Source: an archaeon
GTDB lineage: Archaea; EX4484-52; WAPT01
Direction: 5' to 3'
Assembly: GCA_029258795.1 (NCBI GenBank)
Contig: JAPDKB010000004.1
Coordinates: 67,420-131,419 of the forward strand
DNA: 64,000 bases
Shown here piece after piece: positions 24,901-33,522 of the stretch. A program made the translations under genes and the position numbers. Numbering within the stretch: position 1 is the stretch's first letter; each line of letters begins with the position of its first letter. A model generated the notes under the pieces. That model did no database searches. It saw nothing but the letters and a program-made list of their open reading frames with translations, and had not been told where the DNA came from.

Positions 24901-26001
24901 TCAACCGTCCACCCCATAAAGCGGCTCCACCTGCATGATAAATCTATCTTCCGCAGGAAGCTCCCAGACAAGCTCGACCTTATATCCGAACTTGCTTGCC
25001 TTCTGCCCCAGCTTATCTGATGTCTCCACTACCCCTCTCTTTTCGTCAATTTCAAACAGCCTGGGCGATGCTCTCAAAACCTTCTGCAACTCCTCCTTCA
25101 ACTCTTTCAAGCTCTGTCCTTCTTTTGGATAAACGTAAGCTTTCAGAAGCCATCCTTCCTCACTCACCTTTTCATAGGGCTTCTTTATGCTCTCGGCTCT
25201 TAGCTTCATCCTGTTGCGCAGCTGATAATATTCCTTCACATAGCTCTCGCAGAAATGAGCGCTAAGCTTTGTGGTATATACGGCTATGTATTTCATGAGC
25301 TTTCTTCCGAGCTCATAGCTTCCAGCTATGGTGTTGAACTCATCGTAGTTCAGCTCGTAACCTCTCGCAAGAATTTCATCCACAGTCAGCTCTGAGGCCT
25401 CAAACTCGTTGAGGTTGATGAATTTAGCTCCTGCTTCCTCTATGTAGTGCACCATCTCCTTTATGTAATCTTCCTTGTCTGGAATGCAGGGAATCTCGAC
25501 GCCCACATCAAAAGCATAGCTTGCAGCTATTCCAACAAGCTCCCAGTTGCGCTTGCTTTCCATATCAAGATGGAATCTCAACTCATCAAGTCCAGCATCC
25601 TCAAGCTTTCCAAGCACATCCCTGAACTTTTCCTCATTCAGAATTCCGTAAGTATAAAGGTGGATGTGAAAGTCCTTTCCGAAAGTTTCCTTGAGCAGTT
25701 TAATGTAATGCAACGTTCTATCCAACCTCAGTAAGGGATCCCCTCCGGTAACGCCAACACCCTTGGACTGGCAAAGCTCCACCTCTCTAATCACATCTTC
25801 ATCCTTCTTAACCATGACTTCGTTTATCACCACAACATCTTTGTTCTTCTTGTAGGATGAGAGGGGACAATAGAAACAATTAACTGCACAGATACCTGTA
25901 ACAAAAAGAACGGATTTGAGCCCCTTTATACAAAGATCACAACCTTTAGGAAGCGTACCTATGTACTTTGAACCAGCAAGACTGGACTTGATCTTCCTCA
26001 T
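24901..26001 (-). CDS. Radical SAM protein (COG2108-like)
   Basis: The 366-aa protein has the radical SAM cluster motif CAVNCFYCP (CX3CX2C) and the GGDPLLR SAM-binding stretch. An extra N-terminal CDLC pair is present. The rest matches archaeal COG2108 proteins, annotated as pyruvate formate-lyase-activating-like. It would cleave SAM to start radical chemistry. The substrate is unknown. It starts next to a divergent RNA/regulator region. Confidence 0.85.
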   Translation of the reverse strand: MRKIKSSLAGSKYIGTLPKGCDLCIKGLKSVLFVTGICAVNCFYCPLSSYKKNKDVVVINEVMVKKDEDVIREVELCQSKGVGVTGGDPLLRLDRTLHYIKLLKETFGKDFHIHLYTYGILNEEKFRDVLGKLEDAGLDELRFHLDMESKRNWELVGIAASYAFDVGVEIPCIPDKEDYIKEMVHYIEEAGAKFINLNEFEASELTVDEILARGYELNYDEFNTIAGSYELGRKLMKYIAVYTTKLSAHFCESYVKEYYQLRNRMKLRAESIKKPYEKVSEEGWLLKAYVYPKEGQSLKELKEELQKVLRASPRLFEIDEKRGVVETSDKLGQKASKFGYKVELVWELPAEDRFIMQVEPLYGVDG

Positions 26002-26047
26002 GAGAAAGAGCTTTCTACATGATAATTTTTAACCTTATCTCAAAAGA

Positions 26048-26238
26048 GGAAAAAATCGGGCTCGGACGGTGGGGGACGCGAACCTTCTCAACCCTGCGGT
26101 CTAGGACCGTGACCTTTGTCCCCCACCCTCCGAATCCGGAAGGCATGGCCTTTTCGGTCAACCTCTGATGCCCTCTTTGGCACAGGGTCTCATCCCGAAT
26201 TATGCCCTGTCCAACCCTGGTGCCATCTACACACCTTT
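26048..26238 (-). ncRNA. Orphan structured RNA (about 190 nt)
   Basis: The minus strand has a TATA box (GTTTAAATA, about 26260-26252), a GC-rich 185-190 nt stretch with several stems, and a T-run (26055-26050) after it. Stems seen are: GGCAC(c)AGGG with CCCTGTGCC; GGCAT with ATGCC; and a closing hairpin TCGGA-n2-GTGGGGGAC with GTCCCCCAC-n2-TCCGA that holds GGTC/GACC inside. There is no ORF of note. I could not match it to tRNA, 5S, SRP or RNase P signatures. An H/ACA-type or other housekeeping RNA remains possible. Confidence 0.6.
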
Positions 26239-26251
26239 ATGGATTCGCTAC

Positions 26252-26262
26252 TATTTAAACTT
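26252..26262 (-). promoter_or_regulatory. TATA box of the structured RNA
   Basis: AGTTTAAATAG on the minus strand lies about 20-27 nt before the GC-rich RNA region begins, the usual archaeal distance. It falls in a short AT-rich gap shared with the divergent Lrp-type gene. Confidence 0.45.
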
Positions 26263-26395
26263 TCCTGTGTCTCAATATAGATTTTGCAGAATCAACTGAT
26301 AAAAATTAAAAGATTTTTGATAAAAAATTGATAAAAAATAACCAAAAAATTACAAAAAAATTTGCTGATTTGATGCGATTTTGGAGGGGTGGCTT

Positions 26396-26911
26396 GTGTT
26401 GCATGCCCTCTCAACCAGAGAAAAACAGGTGTTTGCAGAACTGTTGAAAGATGCAAGACAGTCCGATAGAGAGATAGCCAGAAAGCTAAAGATGTCCCAA
26501 CCGTCAGTGAGCAGAATAAGGCAGAAGCTTGAAAAGACGGGTCTCATAAAGAGGTATGCTGCTCTACCGGACATAAGCAAGTGCGGTCTCAATCTCTTTG
26601 CAATAACGTTCTTTGAGTGGAAGGATCACACCAAGAAAGAAGAGCTGAACGAGCTTGTGTCGTTTTTGAGTTCACATCCAAACGTAATTCTATTCGGGAA
26701 AGGAGAGGGGATGAGCGGAAGAACAACGATCATTCTGTCCATCCATTCTGATTACGAATCATTTTTCGAGATGATCCACCAGATAAGGGAAAGGTGGGAC
26801 ACGCTCATTACAGCCATGGACCACTTTCTCACCACATCAAAATCCGTCAGAAAGGGTGGCGATGTAGCCTCAGCTATAGTTAAGATGCTTCGTGGCTCCA
26901 GCCATCACTGA
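26396..26911 (+). CDS. Lrp/AsnC-family transcriptional regulator
   Basis: The protein has an N-terminal HTH (REIARKLKMSQPSVSRIRQKL) and a C-terminal ligand-binding-like domain (LFAITFFEWKD onward). GTG at 26396 is chosen because GGAGGGG (26383-26389) lies 6 nt upstream; the TTG at 26381 would place the SD inside the gene. The 171-aa length is normal. Lrp proteins regulate amino-acid and energy metabolism. The effector is unknown. Convergent overlap with taw3 is 7 bp. Confidence 0.82.
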   Translation: MLHALSTREKQVFAELLKDARQSDREIARKLKMSQPSVSRIRQKLEKTGLIKRYAALPDISKCGLNLFAITFFEWKDHTKKEELNELVSFLSSHPNVILFGKGEGMSGRTTIILSIHSDYESFFEMIHQIRERWDTLITAMDHFLTTSKSVRKGGDVASAIVKMLRGSSHH

Positions 26912-27510
26912 CAGAACCTCCTGTTAAACTCTTCTTCCAATTTTTTCAGTTTTTTATCATTTTCCTCCATTCTGACGTTCATCACATCCACAACAAACTT
27001 TATGTAATCTTCATCCACTTTCAGCCGGTTATCGATTCCGAGCGGTGTTGCGATGTAATCCGTGGCGATTATTTCAACAAAGGGGAACGGCTCAAGCCTG
27101 AATATTCCGCTCCTCTTGAATCCCAGCTCCACACAGAGTTTTATCAGTTCTCCGGCATCTCTAACCGATCTACACCCCACATGAAGTATGAATGACTCGC
27201 ATTTCAGCCAGAGAACAGCACCACCGTACATTCCGCTGGCTGTTGCCATCTTCACTTTCTCCATAACTTCTTCAACTTCAACCTTTCTGTGCCATTTTGC
27301 AATGAAGACGTGATCTTTCTTCTTTCCTCTCAAAGGAACACACGATAACGATATCCTCCCGCTGCAGGATGAGGTTGTGAAAAAGCTTGTTGTGGAGTTT
27401 ATGAGCTCAAGGAGGGGAATTATTCCTTCATCCACCTCTCCCCTCTCCATCGCTCTAGCTAGAGAGTCCAGACTCTTCTTTTTGTGCTCATCAAAATCCA
27501 CGCCTTTCAC
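26905..27510 (-). CDS. taw3: tRNA wybutosine-synthesising protein Taw3/TYW3
   Basis: The 201-aa protein has the TYW3 signatures SSCSGR, the WHRK segment, the LWLKCESFILHVGCR stretch and the IATDYIATPLG end region. Taw3 methylates N4 of the wyosine precursor at G37 of tRNA-Phe. It overlaps the upstream acyl-CoA synthetase beta gene by 4 nt, so both are coupled. Other wyosine genes are not in the window. Confidence 0.92.
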   Translation of the reverse strand: MKGVDFDEHKKKSLDSLARAMERGEVDEGIIPLLELINSTTSFFTTSSCSGRISLSCVPLRGKKKDHVFIAKWHRKVEVEEVMEKVKMATASGMYGGAVLWLKCESFILHVGCRSVRDAGELIKLCVELGFKRSGIFRLEPFPFVEIIATDYIATPLGIDNRLKVDEDYIKFVVDVMNVRMEENDKKLKKLEEEFNRRFCQ

Positions 27511-28154
27511 CTCTCAAGAACCATCCTAACATCAGCGGCAACAACCCTGTCCTTCCACACCATGACAGGATTGAGATCCATCTCGTGTATGTCCTCCCTC
27601 TCAACCATCTTAACAACCTTCATCACGAAGTCCGCAACTTTTCCTTTGTCCGCTTGCGGATAATTCCTGAAGCCATCAAGCAAAAAGCCGTATTTCAACT
27701 CGTTGAACATACTCATAACGTCTTTCCTAGTTAGCGGAAGGACACGCACCGCAACATCCTTTATAACCTCGGTGAACACACCACCCAGCCCAAACAAAAC
27801 CACTTTGCCAAAAACATCATCCGTCTTAACACCAATGATGATCTCAATCCCCCTTTCCATCTTCTCAACAGCCACACCCTCCAGAATCATTTTTTTCTTT
27901 TTGACAATCTTCATCAGGTTTCGAAAAGTAAGTATAACCTCCTCATCACAGTTTATGTGGGTTACCACCCCACCAACATCACTTTTGTGAAGCGCATCAG
28001 GACTGACAATTTTCATCACAACCGGATATCCTATCTTTCTCGCGGCTTTCACAGCTTCACTCTCATTATTAACAAGCTCACCCTCACTTACCTCCACACC
28101 ATTCCTTGTAAGGATTTCCCTGGCTTTCCAATAGCTCACGTTCATTAATCCCAT
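27507..28154 (-). CDS. ADP-forming acetate/acyl-CoA synthetase, beta subunit
   Basis: The protein is an ATP-grasp domain of about 215 aa (AARKIGYPVVMKIVSPDALHKSDVGGV, GLGGVFTEV, MDLNPVMV), the size of a stand-alone beta subunit. It binds ADP/ATP and pairs with the alpha subunit at 17175-18542. The ATG at 28154 has GGTGA 5 nt upstream; the TTG at 28157 and the ATG at 28145 are alternatives. It is coupled to taw3 downstream and to a small wHTH gene upstream. Confidence 0.88.
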   Translation of the reverse strand: MGLMNVSYWKAREILTRNGVEVSEGELVNNESEAVKAARKIGYPVVMKIVSPDALHKSDVGGVVTHINCDEEVILTFRNLMKIVKKKKMILEGVAVEKMERGIEIIIGVKTDDVFGKVVLFGLGGVFTEVIKDVAVRVLPLTRKDVMSMFNELKYGFLLDGFRNYPQADKGKVADFVMKVVKMVEREDIHEMDLNPVMVWKDRVVAADVRMVLER

Positions 28155-28164
28155 CAACTCACCT

Positions 28165-28383
28165 TCATCTTCTCTTCAACCTGTAGGTCTTGATAAGTCC
28201 TGAATAATTTTTTACTTCCTCAACCACATCAGCAAGATAGTTTTGAATGTAGCGGTGCACCGTGCTTTTTGGAATTCTGGTCAATCTTGCTATCTCCATC
28301 ACCCACAACCCCTCAGGATGCTGCCTGAGAACTTCCACAATTTTCTCTATTTTCCTTGGATCAGGACCCGGAGGCCTTGGCAT
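28165..28383 (-). CDS. Small winged-HTH protein
   Basis: The 72-aa protein is mostly one HTH (GLWVMEIARLTRIPKSTVHRYI). It is a paralog of the gene at 15146, sharing the HPxGLW-x3-EIAR-x-T core. It sits 10 nt ahead of the acyl-CoA synthetase beta gene and so may regulate this operon. Confidence 0.7.
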   Translation of the reverse strand: MPRPPGPDPRKIEKIVEVLRQHPEGLWVMEIARLTRIPKSTVHRYIQNYLADVVEEVKNYSGLIKTYRLKRR

Positions 28384-28425
28384 GCAACCACCTTAAACCT
28401 GCTCAAGAATTAGTGGGAAGAACAT

Positions 28426-28827
28426 CTATTTATTGATTTTCTTTCCCTTCTCCATTTCCTTCATCCTGTAAAATATTTCAAGAGCTTCCTCTGCCGTTGA
28501 AGCCTTCATATCTCCGAACACATGAGGGTGCCTCCTCTCAACCTTATCCGTAATTTCCTTGAGCACATCATGAATCGTGAATAATTCATGCTCCTTACAA
28601 ACCTGAGATATCATTACCACGAGAAAAAGCACATCCCCCAACTCTTCTTTAATGTTATCCCAATCCTTTTTTTCTATCCCCTCTTTGAGCTCTTCCACCT
28701 CACTATTCAAAAACCGCAGCCAATCCTCAAGCTTCTGCTCTCTATCCCATGGACAGCCATTCTCGCTCCTCAGCCTTTCCACCATTTCCACGAGCTTGAG
28801 AAAAAGCTCCCCAACCTTTTCTTCCAT
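28426..28827 (-). CDS. mazG: MazG-family nucleotide pyrophosphohydrolase
   Basis: The 133-aa protein has the MazG signature CPWDREQKLEDW, the metal-binding EEVEELKEGIEK with EELGDVLF, and a late RRHPHVFGD. These enzymes split (d)NTPs to NMP and PPi for house-cleaning. It is a single-domain version. It is divergent from the samp/moaD-like gene. Confidence 0.92.
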   Translation of the reverse strand: MEEKVGELFLKLVEMVERLRSENGCPWDREQKLEDWLRFLNSEVEELKEGIEKKDWDNIKEELGDVLFLVVMISQVCKEHELFTIHDVLKEITDKVERRHPHVFGDMKASTAEEALEIFYRMKEMEKGKKINK

Positions 28828-28880
28828 GCTTATCCAACTCCCTGATAAGGTTAAATATTTTGTGATGCCAGTTTGGTGTT

Positions 28881-29102
28881 ATGAAAGTGAAACTCTTGTG
28901 GGCTGCAGAAAGCTTGGAAGAGGGGGAGAAGGAGATTGAGCTGGAGGGTGACAAGTTTAAAGTGGAGGAGATACTCAGAAAAGCAGGCGTAAACCCCGTC
29001 ACGGTTCTTGTTAAGCTGGATGACAGAATCGTTCCTGTGGAGGAAGAGATTGAGGGGGAGAATGTTGTTCTGGAGTTGATTCCTGTTGTGAGCGGAGGGT
29101 AG
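28881..29102 (+). CDS. Ubiquitin-like MoaD/ThiS/SAMP protein
   Basis: The 73-aa beta-grasp protein ends in VVSGG, the diglycine tail needed for activation by an E1-like enzyme. It can donate sulfur (MoaD/ThiS) or be linked to target proteins (SAMP); which is the case cannot be told. A TATA-like AGGTTAAATATTTT lies about 27 nt upstream of the ATG, so translation is likely leaderless. Confidence 0.87.
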   Translation: MKVKLLWAAESLEEGEKEIELEGDKFKVEEILRKAGVNPVTVLVKLDDRIVPVEEEIEGENVVLELIPVVSGG

Positions 29103-29106
29103 ATGA

Positions 29107-30003
29107 ATGGCGGGCTTGTGGTTGGTCTATTCTCTTTTGGTAGCGTTTTTCTCATCAACCATAGCGATCATATCCAAAAAAGCGATGAAAGGAATGGATT
29201 CATTGACAACTTCCATCATCTTCAAGGCGGTGACTGTTGTGGCTCTCCTCCCCTTTGTCGCTTTGAACTTGCGAAACATTCCCACAAGCAGCAACTTTTT
29301 GACTGTTCTTTTTATGGCCTCGATGCTTAACGGCACATCCACCCTGCTTTATTTTCACGCGGTGAAGCATGGAGAAGTATCTTTGGCTGTACCCCTCTTA
29401 ACCCTCACGCCAGCGTTCATGCTTTTAACGTCTCCTCTCATCCTCCAAGAGTTTCCGCCTGTTGAAGGTGTGGCGGGCATAATTCTCATAGTGGTGGGAG
29501 CTTATGTTTTAGGTGTGAGCTCCACCTTTCCTAACAACGGAATGAGCTTATTCACACCATTCATCAACCTGATTAAAGATAGAAGCGCGGCATCCATGCT
29601 GGCTGTGGCTTTCATCTGGAGCATTACGGCAAATCTGGATAAGGTAGGGGCCAAGCTTTCCACAACAATCCAATGGATATTTCTTGTTAATCTGCTCTCC
29701 TTAATTATTCTTCTATCAGCCATGCTTGCGTGGAATAAAAAACACATTTCAATTCTCTCTCCAAATAGCTCAAGCTTCCTGATGCTCATCATTCTGGCTG
29801 GTGCAATTCACGCCATCATGAATGTCATTCAGATAGAAGCCATCATGATGACCTACGCATCCTATGTTATAGCCATAAAGCGCATGAGCGCGCTCTTCAC
29901 CGTTATCTTTGCACGCGCTGTTTTAAAGGAGGGCGCATTCCCCCTTAGGGCTCTGGCTTCATTTCTTATGGTTTGCGGAGCGGCAATACTTGCTTTAAGC
30001 TAA
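29107..30003 (+). CDS. EamA/DMT-family transporter
   Basis: The 298-aa protein has ten hydrophobic helices in two repeated EamA halves (first GLWLVYSLLVAFFSSTIAIISKKAM, second SAASMLAVAFIWSITANLDK). The substrate is unknown. ATG at 29107 is 4 nt past the SAMP/MoaD stop, with GGAGGG in that gene's end as SD. Confidence 0.85.
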   Translation: MAGLWLVYSLLVAFFSSTIAIISKKAMKGMDSLTTSIIFKAVTVVALLPFVALNLRNIPTSSNFLTVLFMASMLNGTSTLLYFHAVKHGEVSLAVPLLTLTPAFMLLTSPLILQEFPPVEGVAGIILIVVGAYVLGVSSTFPNNGMSLFTPFINLIKDRSAASMLAVAFIWSITANLDKVGAKLSTTIQWIFLVNLLSLIILLSAMLAWNKKHISILSPNSSSFLMLIILAGAIHAIMNVIQIEAIMMTYASYVIAIKRMSALFTVIFARAVLKEGAFPLRALASFLMVCGAAILALS

Positions 30004-30053
30004 GCCAGCTATGAAAGGCAATCATTTAAATCTTCACACCAACCCATTCTGCC

Positions 30054-30980
30054 ATGGAAAGCTATGATGTCTGCGTTGTGGGTGGCGGTCCGGCAGGAAT
30101 GACCGCAGCTCTTTATCTTGCCAGATACAACATGAAGGTAGCCTTGATTTTCTCCAAGCTCGGCGGAGCTATGGCTGATGCACATGCGATAGAAAACTAT
30201 CCCGGCTTCAAGAGAATAAGTGGAATGGAGCTGGCAGAGAGAATGCTTGAACAAGTAAGCTTGTACAGCAATGTGGAAGTGATTATGGATGAGGTGGTCG
30301 ATGCAAGGAAAGAAGAGGATGGATTCGTGCTGAAAACACATGATAAGGAGTTCAGATGCAAAGCGGTTGTGCTTGCTTTGGGTATGCAGAGAAGAAAGCT
30401 GAATGTAAAGAATGAGGAGAAGTTTCTGGGGAGGGGCGTTTCCTACTGCGCAACATGTGATGGGATGTTCTTCAAGGACAAGGTTGTGGGAGTTGTTGGC
30501 GGTGGTGACGCTGCTTTTGATGCGGTGCTCTTCCTTTCAAACATAGCCAAGAAGGTTTATCTCATCCACAGAAGGCAGGAGTTCAGAGCCGAGGAGATCA
30601 AGGTGGAAGCTGCAAGAAAGCTTGAGAACGTGGAATTCCTGCTCGATAGTGTAGTTGTCGAGCTCGATGGAAAGGATAAGCTTGAGCGAGTCAGAATAAG
30701 AAACGTTAAGAGCAATGAGGAAAGGTGGATCGAGCTTGATGGACTCTTCATAGAAATTGGCTCCATGCCTTCAGCCGTTCTCGCCCAAAAGCTCGGAGTC
30801 GAGCTCGATGATAAAGGGTTCATAAAGGTAAATGAGGATATGAGCACGAATGTGGAAGGAGTTTTTGCAGCTGGCGACATAACCAGCGCTTCTGCAAATG
30901 TGAGGCAGGTTGCCACGGCTGTTGGAGAAGGAGCTATAGCTGGGGTTAGCGCTTATCTTTACGTCAAGAAGAAGAGATGA
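30054..30980 (+). CDS. trxB: Thioredoxin reductase (TrxB-like)
   Basis: The 308-aa flavoprotein has the FAD motif GGGPAGMTAAL, the redox CATCDG (C132/C135), the NAD(P) motif GGGDAAFDA and the C-terminal GVFAAGDITS. It passes electrons from NAD(P)H to a thioredoxin. A TATA box (TCATTTAAATC, about 30022-30032) lies 26 nt before the ATG, so leaderless. Its end overlaps the NAD kinase gene by ATGA. Confidence 0.93.
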   Translation: MESYDVCVVGGGPAGMTAALYLARYNMKVALIFSKLGGAMADAHAIENYPGFKRISGMELAERMLEQVSLYSNVEVIMDEVVDARKEEDGFVLKTHDKEFRCKAVVLALGMQRRKLNVKNEEKFLGRGVSYCATCDGMFFKDKVVGVVGGGDAAFDAVLFLSNIAKKVYLIHRRQEFRAEEIKVEAARKLENVEFLLDSVVVELDGKDKLERVRIRNVKSNEERWIELDGLFIEIGSMPSAVLAQKLGVELDDKGFIKVNEDMSTNVEGVFAAGDITSASANVRQVATAVGEGAIAGVSAYLYVKKKR

Positions 30981-31699
30981 TACAGATGAAAAAATTTGCT
31001 CTCGTTTTGAGGGACGAAGATGACAGGAACGAGATTGAAAAGCTTATCCTTGAGCATGGCTTTGTGAAGGATGAAGAAAAGCCGGATTTTGTTGTGTGTG
31101 TTGGTGGAGATGGCACGATACTGGTAGCAGAAAGAACGTATCCGTCCGTTCCAAAGCTGTGCTTCAGCAAGCACACCTCTTGCAGGACATGCCAGCTAAG
31201 CGTTGAAGAGATGGAAAAAGTGCTGGATGCTCTTGCTTCGGGGAACTTCACCGTTCACGAGGAGATGAAACTTGAAGCAAGGTATGGAAGCTTGGTTAAG
31301 CTTGCTCTCAACGAGGTGCAGCTTCACAATGAGAAGCCAACTCATGCAATAAGGTTCGAGGTTGTGATAGAGGAAAAGGGTGAAACGAAAGCGTTCGAGA
31401 ACGTGGTTGGAGATGGAGTTATAGTGGCAACACCGTTTGGATCAACAGCATACTACTACTCAGCTGGAGGTGAGCCGTTCAGCAAAGGGGTAGGTATAGC
31501 TTTCAACAACTCCCACAACTTCAGAATCAAACCATTTGTGGTGGATGAGAACGCGACCATCCATGTGAAACTTTTGAGAGGGAGCGCTTTCATGATAGTG
31601 GATAACGACGAGCATTATGTGCATCTTGATGAGGGAGAGGAGTTTGTGGTGAGGAAAGCGAAGGAGAGAGCGAGGTTCATACTGATTAGAGGTGGTTAA
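30977..31699 (+). CDS. NAD kinase
   Basis: The 240-aa protein has GGDGTILVAERTY (GGDGT 43-47), the NE-type motif (LALNEVQLHNEKP) and GDGVIVATPFGSTAYYYSAGG, all diagnostic of ATP-NAD kinase. It supplies NADP. Starts at ATG 30977 (overlap) or 30986. It lies between thioredoxin reductase and malic enzyme, which both use nicotinamide cofactors. Confidence 0.9.
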   Translation: MIQMKKFALVLRDEDDRNEIEKLILEHGFVKDEEKPDFVVCVGGDGTILVAERTYPSVPKLCFSKHTSCRTCQLSVEEMEKVLDALASGNFTVHEEMKLEARYGSLVKLALNEVQLHNEKPTHAIRFEVVIEEKGETKAFENVVGDGVIVATPFGSTAYYYSAGGEPFSKGVGIAFNNSHNFRIKPFVVDENATIHVKLLRGSAFMIVDNDEHYVHLDEGEEFVVRKAKERARFILIRGG

Positions 31700-31700
31700 A

Positions 31701-32873
31701 ATGGATGAGGAGATGAAGAGGAAAGTTGAAGCGCTGCATGAAGGGGGCAAGATAGAGATTGTTTCAAGAATAGCACTGCAAAGCAGGGACGAGCTTTCTC
31801 TCGCTTACACACCGGGAGTGGCACACATATCAAAGCTGCTGGCTGAAAATAAAGAGAGAGCTTATAATTACACAAGGAAATGGAACGCCGTAGCCATTGT
31901 TTCCGACGGTTCAGCCGTGCTCGGGATGGGCAACATAGGCGCTTATGGTGCAATTCCCGTCATGGAAGGCAAGGCAGTGCTTTTCAAGGAGCTTGGGAAT
32001 GTGGATGCTTTTCCGATCTGCTTGGCAACGCAGGATGATGATGAGATTATAAAAATTGTGGAAGCGATCTCTCCCGTTTTTGGAGGGATAAATCTGGAGG
32101 ATATAGCGGCTCCACACTGTTTCAGGATAGAGAAGGAGCTTGAGAACCGGCTTGACATCCCCGTCTTCCATGATGATCAGCACGGCACAGCGATAGTTGT
32201 GCTTGCGGCTCTTATGAACGCGCTGAAACTTGTGGGCAAAGACAAGAATGTGAAGGTTGTGATAAGCGGAGCCGGAGCAGCAGGCATAGCCATAACCAAG
32301 CTTCTGCTTGATTACGGGATAAAGCACATAGTGGTGTGCGACAGCAGGGGTATAATTCATGAAGGAAGGAACGATCTGAACTTTGCAAAGGAAGAAATCG
32401 CTAAGCTCACCAATCCGGAAAAGCTTGAGGGTGATCTCGCTTTGGCGATGAAGGGCGCTGATGTCTTCATTGGCGTGTCCGCTCCAAACATAGTTAGTAA
32501 AGAGATGGTTGAGAGCATGAATGATGATGCCATAGTATTTGCCATGGCCAACCCCGTTCCGGAGATCATGCCTGATGAGGCAAAAAAAGCAGGAGCGAGA
32601 ATTGTTGGCACTGGCAGAAGCGATTTTCCCAACCAGATAAATAATGCTCTCGCCTTTCCCGGAGTTTTCAGGGGAGCGCTTGATGTCAGAGCGAGAAGGA
32701 TAACGAAGGAGATGAAGATAGCTGCAGCGAGAGCCATTGCTAACTATGCCGAAAATCTGGGCCTGAGTGAGGAGAGAATAGTGCCGAAGGTGCTTGACAG
32801 AAATGTGCATAATGAAGTGGCAAGAGCGGTGAGAGAAGCAGCGATGAAATGCGGGGTGGCAAGGAAAAAGTAG
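31701..32873 (+). CDS. Malic enzyme (malate oxidoreductase, decarboxylating)
   Basis: The 390-aa protein has the malic enzyme segments SLAYTPGVAHISK, VSDGSAVLGMGNIG, the FHDDQHGTAIV substrate site, the GAGAAGIA nucleotide site and the GRSDFPNQINN end. It turns malate to pyruvate and CO2 with NAD(P)+. No phosphotransacetylase domain is fused. ATG 31701 has GAGGTGG 5 nt upstream. Confidence 0.93.
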   Translation: MDEEMKRKVEALHEGGKIEIVSRIALQSRDELSLAYTPGVAHISKLLAENKERAYNYTRKWNAVAIVSDGSAVLGMGNIGAYGAIPVMEGKAVLFKELGNVDAFPICLATQDDDEIIKIVEAISPVFGGINLEDIAAPHCFRIEKELENRLDIPVFHDDQHGTAIVVLAALMNALKLVGKDKNVKVVISGAGAAGIAITKLLLDYGIKHIVVCDSRGIIHEGRNDLNFAKEEIAKLTNPEKLEGDLALAMKGADVFIGVSAPNIVSKEMVESMNDDAIVFAMANPVPEIMPDEAKKAGARIVGTGRSDFPNQINNALAFPGVFRGALDVRARRITKEMKIAAARAIANYAENLGLSEERIVPKVLDRNVHNEVARAVREAAMKCGVARKK

Positions 32874-32884
32874 AAAGCGTGAGG

Positions 32885-33175
32885 TTAAGCGGGCATCTCA
32901 GCCATCTCTGGCTCTTCCCTGCTCTGAATGGTTATGTGCTTTATTATCACAACATCTCCAATCGCTTTTATCATGGGGTACGGCACTATTATTCCCTTCT
33001 TTCCACCAAGCTCCTGTTCAAGATAAGAACCCTTCGCTATAGCTACTATTATCGATCTCACTCTGAACCGGGACATGTCAAGCTCGATATCCTCAATCTT
33101 GCCACAGTACATACCTCTATCGGTGAAAACATCCTTTTCCCTTATGGACTTTGTATCAAGAACGTTTGTGGACAT
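32885..33175 (-). CDS. PRC-barrel domain protein
   Basis: This 96-aa protein is one PRC-barrel (GKIEDIELDMSRFRVRSIIV, GIIVPYPMIKAIGDVVIIK), found in archaeal proteins tied to RNA processing, cell division (CdvA, CdpB-like) or photosystems. ATG 33175 is preferred since GGGTGA lies 6 nt upstream. It is convergent with malic enzyme. Confidence 0.85.
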   Translation of the reverse strand: MSTNVLDTKSIREKDVFTDRGMYCGKIEDIELDMSRFRVRSIIVAIAKGSYLEQELGGKKGIIVPYPMIKAIGDVVIIKHITIQSREEPEMAEMPA

Positions 33176-33283
33176 CAGCATTCACCCTCAACAAGTTGTG
33201 GAACTTTGTGTTGATATTGACATTTAAAAAATTTAAATAATTATGTAAAAGATGTGTTCACGTTTCCTGCATAGCTTTTTCAC

Positions 33284-33394
33284 GTCGGGGTCGCCTAGCC
33301 TGGTAGGGCGCGGGCCTGCTAAGCCCGTGGCCGTAAGGCCGCGCGGGTTCAAAAGCCAGCAAGCTTGTGGCTGGAAGTCCCGCCCCCGACGCCA
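33284..33394 (+). tRNA. tRNA-Ser (anticodon GCT) with T-loop intron, CCA encoded
   Basis: Acceptor GTCGGGG/CCCCGAC with discriminator G and CCA; anticodon arm CGGGC-CTGCTAA-GCCCG with GCT at 33318-33320; a long variable arm GGCC-GTAA-GGCC as in tRNA-Ser. The T stem GCGGG/CCCGC encloses 31 nt instead of 7, so about 24 nt must be removed to leave TTCAAGT. Confidence 0.93.
33353..33376 (+). other. Intron in the T loop of tRNA-Ser
   Basis: About 24 nt, foldable as CCAGC/GCTGG or AGCCA/TGGCT hairpin. Because AA occurs at both ends, the junction can slide by up to two bases without changing the spliced T loop (TTCAAGT). The position, around 58/59, is non-canonical. Removal would require the archaeal tRNA endonuclease acting on a bulge-helix-bulge-like fold, not proven here. 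Confidence 0.8.
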
Positions 33395-33522
33395 GCTTTC
33401 CACTTCGCATTTTGCCGTTCCCTTAAATATTCGAAGGTAATTATCATATGACGGGCAAACCTTAACAGAATTTTTAATAATTTTTAATTAGGTACCACTC
33501 ACTATAATGACAAAATTAACAA

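Noticed and set aside
26048-26238. Reading the structured RNA as a tRNA-Leu or tRNA-Glu with introns, or as 5S, SRP or RNase P RNA
   Set aside because: Anticodon-like loops are not flanked by pairing stems, no T-loop consensus fits, and conserved 5S, SRP and RNase P motifs are missing.
31911-32810. A 299-codon frame opposite the malic enzyme gene
   Set aside because: The malic enzyme is complete on the plus strand; the antisense frame is a codon-bias shadow.
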